This document shows positions 1-4,944 of a stretch of DNA of 7,374 bases, one piece after another. A program made the translations under genes and the position numbers. The notes under the pieces were generated by a model. The model did not search any database and was not told where the DNA came from. It worked only from the letters and a program-made list of their open reading frames with translations. Position 1 is the first letter of the stretch; every line of letters starts with the position of its first letter. Source of the stretch: an uncultured Clostridia bacterium (GTDB taxonomy: Bacteria > Bacillota > Clostridia > Christensenellales > Borkfalkiaceae); the NCBI GenBank assembly GCA_904501795.1, contig CAJGCK010000055.1:1-7374 (forward strand). The letters run 5' to 3'.

Positions 1-81
1 AAGACCCGTTTACGGGTAGCAAGTAAAAAGTGCGAGACTGGCAGGTCGTTTAAATACGCACTTGTGCGTAAGCCAGAATAG
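1..81 (+). CDS. Possible 3' end of a plus-strand gene entering from the left edge
   Basis: The frame starting at base 1 is open for 26 codons to a TAG at 79-81. It gives a basic tail ending in YALVRKPE. I do not recognise the family, and 26 residues are too few to assign one. The best support is context: the hairpin at 111-129 is flanked by an A-rich tract on the left and a T-rich tract on the right, as expected for a terminator shared by converging genes, so a plus-strand transcript should end here. The alternative is the 3' part of a structured RNA, because the stretch also holds perfect inverted repeats at 4-17 (ACCCG/CGGGT) and 55-70 (TACGCAC/GTGCGTA), and CTGGC (38-42) can pair with GCCAG (72-76) around the second one. 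The choice between protein tail and RNA is open. Confidence 0.33.
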   Translation, partial: KTRLRVASKKCETGRSFKYALVRKPE

Positions 82-100
82 TTTAGGGCTAATTGCCCGA

Positions 101-146
101 AAATGAAAAACCACCAGCTAAGCTGGTGGATATTTATTTTTCTTTA
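101..146. terminator. Bidirectional intrinsic terminator (mgtE and a left-edge plus-strand transcript)
   Basis: A perfect inverted repeat, CCACCAGCT-A-AGCTGGTGG, lies at 111-129. Read on the minus strand, downstream of the mgtE stop, it is followed by TTTTTCATTTTC. Read on the plus strand it is followed by ATATTTATTTTTCTTT. Both directions therefore show a GC-rich stem and a U-rich tail. A smaller repeat GGGC/GCCC at 86-98 lies next to it and may add structure on the minus-strand side. Confidence 0.82.
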
Positions 147-155
147 ATGTGACTT

Positions 156-1514
156 TTATACGACGGCGATTGCAATCGAGCAATAAATAACAAGAGATAG
201 AGCGTCTACAATCGTGGTCATTAAGGGGCTTGCAACTACGGCGGGGTCTAACTTAATTTTTTTAGCGACAAGCGGTAGAGTACAACCTATAAACTTTGCA
301 ACTACAATACTTATAAAGCATACTAACGAAATAACCGTTGCAGTTTTAATTTGTATGTCGTTATAAAGCCTATCGAATAGCATTATCTTTCCAAAACAAA
401 CTATCGCAATAGTTACACCCACGAAAACAGACGCTAAAAGTTCTTTAAGAATAACCTTAAATATATCCTTAAATTCGACGTCGCCAACGGCGATGGCACG
501 AATAACCGTAACCGAGGCCTGCCCGCCCGCGTTACCCGCAGCACCCATAAGCATAGGCACGAAAGCGTATAAAACGGCGGAAAGTTTTTGTTCATAGCCC
601 GATAAAATCATGCTCGTAAAAGTCGACGCTATAAGTAGGAGTATCAACCAAGGAGCGCGCGCTTTCCACAGACTGAAAACAGATTGCTTTAGATATGGTT
701 TTTCGTTGGGCAACACGCCTGCCATTTTTTGAATATCTTCGGTTGCTTCTTCTTGTATAACTTCTACCGCGTCGTCAACGGTAACTATTCCCACTAGACA
801 GCCTTCTTTGTCGATAACGGGTAGGGCGATAAAACCGTATTTAGAGAATTTTAGCGCAACTTGTTCTTTGTCTTCTAAAGTTTCAACAGTGATAACCGAA
901 GTGGTCATAACGTTTTCGATAAGGTCGGTCTTGTTCGCAAGGAGCATATCTTTAACTGTAACAACGCCTAAAAGTTTTTTGCGCGCATTAGTAACGTAAC
1001 AAGTGTAAATTATTTCTTTGTTAAGACCGGTTAGCCTAATTTTTTCAAACGCTTCTTCAACCGTAAGGTTAGCCGAAAAAGAAATAAACTCGGTGGTCAT
1101 TATAGAACCCGCGCTATCTTCGGGGTAGGCGAGAAGTTGGTTAATCGTTGCGCGTTCGCTAGCGCTTGCGGAAGAGAGAATACGCTTTATAACGTTTGCG
1201 GGCATTTCTTCTATAAGGTCTACGGTATCGTCTAAAAACATATCGGAAATAACTTCTTTAAGTTCTTTATCGGTAAACGCTTTTATCAAGTATTCTTGAG
1301 TATCCGTTTCCGTTTCTACAAAAACGTCACTCGCAAGCTCTTTAGGAAGTAGCCTAAAAAACACCAACATATTCTTTTCGTCTAAATTATTCTCCATAAA
1401 AAGCGCTATGTCGGCAGGCTCCATATCTAAAACGGTCATTCGTAAATCTGCAAACTTTCTCGTTTCGAAATAAAAAATCAATTTTTCATAAATTTTTTGC
1501 ATTTCTTCCGTCAT
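156..1514 (-). CDS. mgtE: Magnesium transporter MgtE
   Basis: This gene encodes an inner-membrane Mg2+ channel/transporter of 452 residues, the usual length for the family. The N-terminal helical MgtE_N domain spans about 1-130. Two CBS domains span about 135-255, beginning at the family-typical YPEDSAGSIMT (130-140) and with VTVKDM and VTVDDA repeat ends near 185-190 and 244-249. A C-terminal block of about five helices spans 285-452. The family signature GAAGNAGGQASVTVIRAIAVG is at about 324-344, and the LMTTIVDALSL helix carries Asp437, which corresponds to the pore Mg2+-binding Asp. In this family the N and CBS domains bind Mg2+ in the cytosol and close the pore when Mg2+ is plentiful. 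The ATG at 1514 has an AAGGAGG site seven bases upstream. Expression is very likely controlled by the M-box in the leader, so Mg2+ acts at both RNA and protein level. No defects were seen. Confidence 0.97.
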   Translation of the reverse strand: MTEEMQKIYEKLIFYFETRKFADLRMTVLDMEPADIALFMENNLDEKNMLVFFRLLPKELASDVFVETETDTQEYLIKAFTDKELKEVISDMFLDDTVDLIEEMPANVIKRILSSASASERATINQLLAYPEDSAGSIMTTEFISFSANLTVEEAFEKIRLTGLNKEIIYTCYVTNARKKLLGVVTVKDMLLANKTDLIENVMTTSVITVETLEDKEQVALKFSKYGFIALPVIDKEGCLVGIVTVDDAVEVIQEEATEDIQKMAGVLPNEKPYLKQSVFSLWKARAPWLILLLIASTFTSMILSGYEQKLSAVLYAFVPMLMGAAGNAGGQASVTVIRAIAVGDVEFKDIFKVILKELLASVFVGVTIAIVCFGKIMLFDRLYNDIQIKTATVISLVCFISIVVAKFIGCTLPLVAKKIKLDPAVVASPLMTTIVDALSLVIYCSIAIAVV

Positions 1515-1520
1515 TATCTC

Positions 1521-1527
1521 GCCTCCT
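1521..1527 (-). promoter_or_regulatory. mgtE ribosome binding site
   Basis: The minus strand reads AAGGAGG followed by seven bases and then ATG at 1514. The site directly follows the U-tract of the leader terminator, so terminated transcripts end just before it. Confidence 0.85.
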
Positions 1528-1528
1528 T

Positions 1529-1564
1529 AAAAAAAGAAAAATTACCTACTTATAAAGTAGGTAA
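1529..1564 (-). terminator. M-box expression-platform terminator upstream of mgtE
   Basis: On the minus strand TTACCTACTT (1564-1555), loop ATA and AAGTAGGTAA (1551-1542) form a perfect 10-bp stem. It is followed at once by TTTTTCTTTTTTT (1541-1529). This is a canonical intrinsic terminator between the riboswitch and the ribosome binding site. The switch therefore most likely acts by transcription attenuation: high Mg2+ lets the terminator form, and low Mg2+ favours read-through. Confidence 0.9.
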
Positions 1565-1584
1565 ATCGTTTGTAAAAATAGTAA

Positions 1585-1740
1585 AAATTTCCATACAAGC
1601 GTTAACTCCGCAGGGCGATGGAATTACGTTAGATTACGCCTTGAATCGACCCAACCTGTTGACCTGCTAATAGTGTCTCCACTATTTTGCGGTAGTAACC
1701 CGTATCCCTGTGGTAGCCTTACCTACCGGACCAATTAAGT
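1585..1740 (-). promoter_or_regulatory. M-box (ykoK leader) Mg2+ riboswitch aptamer
   Basis: The minus strand carries the conserved M-box blocks in order. These are GGTAGGTAAGGCTACC (1727-1712), then GGGATACGGGTTACTACC (1708-1691), a 7-bp hairpin with a GAGA tetraloop (1686-1669), the near-invariant GGTCAACAG (1664-1656), and a 3' block GCGGAG...CGCTTGTATGG ending at 1591. This matches the core of the B. subtilis mgtE leader as I know it: GGTGAGGCTCC, GATACGCTGCTGCC, GGGTCAACAG and GGATGCTTGTCCTATG. It lies between a good promoter and a terminator, directly ahead of mgtE, the commonest M-box target. The exact ends of the closing helix are not resolved by eye. Confidence 0.9.
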
Positions 1741-1751
1741 TTATCAATTAA

Positions 1752-1780
1752 AGTTTACTCTAAACGCACTAACTTGTCAA
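1752..1780 (-). promoter_or_regulatory. mgtE promoter (sigma-A type)
   Basis: The minus strand shows TTGACA (1780-1775), a perfect -35, then a 17-nt spacer and TAAACT (1757-1752), a 4/6 match to the -10. Transcription would start near 1745, only a few bases before the first M-box helix, giving a leader of about 230 nt. It lies between the stop codon of the upstream gene and the riboswitch, so mgtE has its own promoter. Confidence 0.82.
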
Positions 1781-1815
1781 TACGTTGAGTAAAAGTTTTT
1801 ATACTCATCAAAAAA

Positions 1816-2277
1816 TTATCCGTTCGGCAAATCTTCGCCCTCAATTTTTTTGTCAAAAATTATTTGTGGGTTTACTTCGCGCACGGCAATTACGAACTCG
1901 TCGTAATCGGCGGGGTCTATAACGACAACGGTATAGGTTGCATCTTTAAAATATAGCACTAATTTATTGCTTTTTTTAAATAGCGTTATTTCAATCGCGT
2001 CATCTAAATTATAAACGCTTTTAATTACGCCAAAGCAAGCGAAAAGTTTGTTGTTTTTTATTACGTACCGCCCGTAAAAAGTCATACTAACCGAAATAAC
2101 GAGTAGTAACGTAGTCAAAAGAACAACCACCGCGTACATTATGCCTTTTACGACGTTAAACTGAAAAAACGCTATAAAGTTATATACGTTCCACACAATT
2201 CCCGCCAAAGAAGCAAGTATTACCACTACGAGCAACACGAAAACGATTGTGGGATATCTAAAACGGAAAGACTTCAT
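1816..2277 (-). CDS. Small membrane protein with C-terminal PH-like domain
   Basis: This gene encodes 153 residues from the ATG at 2277. The N terminus is short and basic (MKSFRFRYP), followed by two hydrophobic helices at about 10-32 and 45-67. A soluble tail of about 85 residues begins YGRYVIKNNKLFACFGVIKS. The tail has the beta-rich layout and the VVIDPADYDEFVIAV ending typical of bacterial PH domains of the YyaB-like kind, in which an isP-x-d-xx-eF motif precedes the last helix. This family call is from pattern memory and is moderate. The function of such proteins is unknown. An upstream in-frame TTG at 2325 falls inside the -35 element of the gene's promoter, and AAGGAG lies seven bases before the ATG at 2277, so the shorter start is preferred. 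The gene runs towards mgtE with no clear terminator between them, but mgtE has its own promoter. Confidence 0.82.
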   Translation of the reverse strand: MKSFRFRYPTIVFVLLVVVILASLAGIVWNVYNFIAFFQFNVVKGIMYAVVVLLTTLLLVISVSMTFYGRYVIKNNKLFACFGVIKSVYNLDDAIEITLFKKSNKLVLYFKDATYTVVVIDPADYDEFVIAVREVNPQIIFDKKIEGEDLPNG

Positions 2278-2284
2278 TATCGTT

Positions 2285-2325
2285 CTCCTTATAATAATTG
2301 TACTATTTCTTTTAGAAAAAATCAA
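2285..2325 (-). promoter_or_regulatory. Promoter and ribosome binding site of the PH-like membrane protein gene
   Basis: The minus strand has TTGATT (2325-2320), a 17-nt spacer, TACAAT (2302-2297), then AAGGAG (2290-2285) seven bases before ATG 2277. The leader would be very short, with transcription starting at or near the Shine-Dalgarno. The placement rules out the upstream TTG start. Confidence 0.75.
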
Positions 2326-2374
2326 TAAAAATTTTTATACTTTTTTTAAGGGCAATAATATGTTCGCCAATTAC

Positions 2375-2403
2375 TTGCAAAAAAAGTAATATTATTATAT
2401 AAT
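2375..2403 (+). promoter_or_regulatory. Hydratase promoter (sigma-A type)
   Basis: TTGCAA (2375-2380), a 17-nt spacer and a perfect TATAAT (2398-2403) predict a start near 2410. The promoter is divergent from that of the membrane protein gene, with about 50 bases between the two -35 elements. Two inverted repeats overlap it: ATTACTT-N7-AAGTAAT (2370-2390) over the -35 and AATATTA-N5-TAATATT (2388-2406) over the -10. Confidence 0.82.
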
Positions 2404-2441
2404 ATTCCCAAATGACAACAAACAAAAAAGCGGAGAAAAAA

Positions 2442-4604
2442 ATGGTAAAATTGTTAAATTACGCCGTTTGCTACAAAAACGGCAGGTTGGTAAAAACCAC
2501 TAAATCTAATCTAGAAGACAACAAGAACAAGGGTATAGCGTACAAAATACTGTCTGCGCACAACGTCGGCGGTAACGCAAACCAACTCAAAATACGTTTT
2601 GACGAAATTACTTCGCACGATATAACGTACGTTGGTATAATCCAAACGGCAAAAGCCAGTGGTTTAGAAAAATTTCCTATTCCGTACACGCTTACTAACT
2701 GTCACAACTCTTTGTGCGCGGTTGGGGGAACTATCAACGAAGACGATCACGTGTTCGGTTTATCTGCCGCTAAAAGATACGGTGGCGCGTTCGTTCCGCC
2801 ACACCTTGCGGTTATACACCAATACATGCGCGAAATGCGTGCAAAATGCGGTTCAATGATATTAGGGTCGGACTCGCACACTCGTTACGGCGCTTTGGGT
2901 ACGCTTGCCGTGGGCGAGGGCGGACCCGAACTTGTTAAACAACTTCTTGAAAAAACTTACGACGTTGATATGCCTGAAATAGTTGCCGTATGCTTAAAAG
3001 GTAAATTAAGGAAGGGTGTTGGTCCGCACGACGTTGCGCTTGCACTATGTAAAGCAACCTTTAAGCAAGGCTACGTTAAAAATAAAATTTTAGAATTCGT
3101 GGGAACGGGAATTAAAGGTCTTTCTATGGATTTTAGAAACGGAATAGACGTTATGACTACCGAAACTACCTGCCTTTCATCCGTGTGGATGACTGATGAA
3201 AAAACTCGCGAGTATTACGTTCAACACGAACGTGGCGACGGATACGTTCAACTTTCCCCAGAAGAAGGCGCGACTTACGACAAGGGTATAGTTATAGATT
3301 TAGGCAAAGTTGAGCCTATGATAGCACTTCCTTTCCACCCGTCGAACGCTTATACCATAAAAGACTTTTTGTCACGCCCTTACGAACTTTTGAAAGAATG
3401 TGAAGAAGCGGGCAAAAAACTCCTTAAAAAAGGTGAGTTTAAACTAACCGATAAAATTAAAGACGGTAAGGTTTACGTTGAACAAGGCGTTATAGCAGGT
3501 TGCGCGGGCGGTATGTACGAAAATATCGCAGAAGCAAGCAATATCCTGAAAGACGCGTATATCAACAATCACGATTTCACTTTAGATATATATCCGTCTA
3601 GCCAACCCGTGTACAAAGGGCTTGTAGATAACGGTTATATCGGCAAACTAATGGTTAACGGCGCGGTAGTTAAAACTGCTTTCTGCGGTCCGTGTTTCGG
3701 CGCGGGTGACGTTCCGCAAAACAACGGACTTTCTATCCGTCACACTACGCGTAACTTTGAAAGCAGAGAAGGTAGTAAGCCAGCCAACGGTCAACTTTCC
3801 GCCGTTTGCTTAATGGACGCTAGGAGTATTGCCGCAACCGCCCTAAACGGTGGTGCGATAACTTCGGCTATGGATTTAGAGTATTCTAACAAAGTTAAAA
3901 AATATCGTTTCGATAACAAGATTTATCGTGCGCGTGTTTTCAACGGCGTGGGCAAAGTGACCGAAACTCCGTTAAAATACGGCCCGAATATTGCGGACTG
4001 GCCTAAAATGGAAGAGCTTAAAGACAACTTGTTATTAAAAGTTGTTTCCGTTCTAACCGACCCCGTTACTACGACTGACGAACTTATTCCGTCGGGCGAA
4101 ACTTCGTCGTATCGTTCTAACCCGCACAAACTTGCCGAGTTTGCTTTGTCTAGAAAAGATCCTGAATACGTTGCAAGAGCAAAAGCGGTTAGAGACGGCG
4201 CTTTCCCGGCAGAACTTGGTTTTGACCCCGAAAACACTACTTACGGTAGCGTAGTTTGTTCAATCAAACCGGGCGACGGTTCGGCAAGGGAACAAGCGGC
4301 TTCTTGTCAAAGAGTATTAGGTGGCGTTGCTAATATCGCTAAAGAATATGCAACCAAGCGTTATAGAAGTAACCTTATAAACTGGGGTATGATACCTTTC
4401 TTGTTTGAAGAAAACGATTTTTCAGTAGGGGATTATATCTATATCAGCGGTGTTAAAAATAGTTTAGAGAGTGGTGCTAAAACGTTTAAGGCGTTAGTTT
4501 TAGGTGAAAACAGAAGAGAAATAACCCTTAAACTAGATGAACTTACCGACACTGAAAAGTTAATAATTAAAAAAGGTTGTTTAATAAACTACTATAAAAA
4601 TTAA
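2442..4604 (+). CDS. Aconitase-superfamily hydratase, YbhJ-like
   Basis: This gene encodes a cytosolic 4Fe-4S (de)hydratase of the aconitase fold, 720 residues from the ATG at 2442. Numbering from ATG 2412, it shows LGSDSHTRYGALGT (151-164), the aconitase DSHT motif; AGCAGGMYENI with Cys364; AFCGPCFGAGD with Cys425 and Cys428; RNFESREG (447-454); and the C-terminal swivel domain with GDGSAREQAA (621-630), equivalent to the active-site SRE loop. All three cluster cysteines are present, so the enzyme should be active. The pattern (GSDSHTRYGALGT, CxGG instead of CTNS, GPCFGAGD) is that of the YbhJ-type hydratases, not of citrate-cycle AcnA or AcnB. The substrate of that group is not established. 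ATG 2412 lies about two bases after the predicted transcription start and has no ribosome binding site, whereas ATG 2442 has GGAG six bases upstream. The gene stands alone between its promoter and a hairpin terminator, with no citrate-cycle neighbour. Confidence 0.93.
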   Translation: MVKLLNYAVCYKNGRLVKTTKSNLEDNKNKGIAYKILSAHNVGGNANQLKIRFDEITSHDITYVGIIQTAKASGLEKFPIPYTLTNCHNSLCAVGGTINEDDHVFGLSAAKRYGGAFVPPHLAVIHQYMREMRAKCGSMILGSDSHTRYGALGTLAVGEGGPELVKQLLEKTYDVDMPEIVAVCLKGKLRKGVGPHDVALALCKATFKQGYVKNKILEFVGTGIKGLSMDFRNGIDVMTTETTCLSSVWMTDEKTREYYVQHERGDGYVQLSPEEGATYDKGIVIDLGKVEPMIALPFHPSNAYTIKDFLSRPYELLKECEEAGKKLLKKGEFKLTDKIKDGKVYVEQGVIAGCAGGMYENIAEASNILKDAYINNHDFTLDIYPSSQPVYKGLVDNGYIGKLMVNGAVVKTAFCGPCFGAGDVPQNNGLSIRHTTRNFESREGSKPANGQLSAVCLMDARSIAATALNGGAITSAMDLEYSNKVKKYRFDNKIYRARVFNGVGKVTETPLKYGPNIADWPKMEELKDNLLLKVVSVLTDPVTTTDELIPSGETSSYRSNPHKLAEFALSRKDPEYVARAKAVRDGAFPAELGFDPENTTYGSVVCSIKPGDGSAREQAASCQRVLGGVANIAKEYATKRYRSNLINWGMIPFLFEENDFSVGDYIYISGVKNSLESGAKTFKALVLGENRREITLKLDELTDTEKLIIKKGCLINYYKN

Positions 4605-4612
4605 TAATTTTT

Positions 4613-4646
4613 AAATACCCCTTTTCCTATGGTAAAGCGGGTATTT
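4613..4646 (+). terminator. Hairpin after the hydratase, probable terminator
   Basis: AAATACCC (4613-4620) pairs with GGGTATTT (4639-4646). Inside it CTTT and CC pair with GG and AAAG around a TAT loop, with one T-T mismatch and one bulged C. The stem starts nine bases after the hydratase stop. The U-tract is weak: only one further T follows the stem. Termination may therefore be incomplete. The 3' arm also supplies the -35 element proposed for yqfC. Confidence 0.6.
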
Positions 4647-4669
4647 TAGTCGATAGCCCCGCATAAAAT
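4641..4669 (+). promoter_or_regulatory. Sigma-E-like sporulation promoter of yqfC
   Basis: GTATTTT (4641-4647), a 14-nt spacer and CATAAAAT (4662-4669) compare with the B. subtilis sigma-E consensus (about KMATATT, 13-15 nt, CATACAAT): 5/7 at -35 and 7/8 at -10. The site sits directly upstream of two genes whose family members belong to mother-cell sporulation. The start would be near 4676, giving a leader of about ten bases. No sigma-A promoter was seen in this gap. Confidence 0.55.
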
Positions 4670-4687
4670 AAACGGGGGTGCCGACTA
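4647..4687 (+). promoter_or_regulatory. Hairpin covering the yqfC ribosome binding site
   Basis: TAGTCG (4647-4652) pairs with CGACTA (4682-4687) and, inside it, CCCCG (4657-4661) pairs with CGGGG (4673-4677), with a 4x4 internal loop between the two stems. The inner 3' arm is the Shine-Dalgarno GGGGGTG and the outer arm reaches the A of the ATG at 4687. Only RNA that begins upstream, for example read-through from the hydratase, contains both arms. Confidence 0.5.
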
Positions 4688-4944
4688 TGAATTTTATAGA
4701 AGAAGTAATACAGTCAATTGGCGAGAACGAATTTTTAAGCGGGCACGGGTTTAGAGCGGTATTGTTCGAAAGAGCGGGGTATTTTCAAGCGATAAAATGC
4801 ATTAGAGAATATCGACCGGAAGAAATAATTTTTTGCTCGAAACACGGCGAGATTAGAGTTCTTGGCGAAAACCTTTACATAAAAAAATATTGTGCGGGGG
4901 ACGTTGTGGTTTGCGGAAAAATAACGGCGCTCGAACGATATTAA
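4687..4944 (+). CDS. yqfC: Sporulation protein YqfC
   Basis: This gene encodes 85 residues of the YabP/YqfC family, close to the usual 90 or so. The family pattern is a run of short beta strands: FRAVLFERAGYFQAIKCIREYRPEEIIF..., then HGEIRVLGENLYIKKY and AGDVVVCGKITALERY. It ends in the characteristic 'G-I-(R/V)-G-LxIKxY...dVxVxGkI' layout. The protein has no signal peptide or membrane helix. Members are made in the mother cell during sporulation and are nearly always followed by yqfD, as here. Their biochemical role is unknown. A GTG at 4678 is also in frame but falls inside the GGGGGTG Shine-Dalgarno, so the ATG at 4687 is chosen. The 3' end overlaps the start of yqfD. Confidence 0.88.
   Translation: MNFIEEVIQSIGENEFLSGHGFRAVLFERAGYFQAIKCIREYRPEEIIFCSKHGEIRVLGENLYIKKYCAGDVVVCGKITALERY

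Noticed and set aside
25..85. Resemblance of GTAAGCCAGAATAG and ACTGGC to the 3' part of a cobalamin riboswitch
   Set aside because: The core elements (the GCAGCCCCCGCTACTG block and GGTGAAAATCC) are not in the window and the match is short; it could not be supported.
808..999. Plus-strand open frame of 63 codons
   Set aside because: It lies wholly inside mgtE on the other strand, has no ribosome binding site or recognisable family, and is explained as an antisense shadow of the CBS region.
1786..1807. Hairpin TGAGT/ACTCA as a terminator after the PH-like protein gene
   Set aside because: The stem is short and bulged, and on the minus strand it is followed by ACGTATTGACA with no U-tract.
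2471..2689. Minus-strand open frame inside the hydratase gene
   Set aside because: It overlaps conserved aconitase-fold codons and shows no protein family pattern; it is a shadow frame.
3923..4237. Minus-strand open frame of 104 codons
   Set aside because: It lies antisense to conserved hydratase sequence and has low-complexity serine-rich translation and no promoter or ribosome binding site.
4678..4689. GTG at 4678 as the yqfC start
   Set aside because: The GTG is part of the GGGGGTG Shine-Dalgarno itself; the ATG three codons later has proper spacing.
4890..4910. TTG at 4890 as the yqfD start
   Set aside because: No ribosome binding site precedes it, and the added residues (MCGGRCG) do not resemble YqfD N-termini; TTG 4911 has GGGGG at workable spacing.
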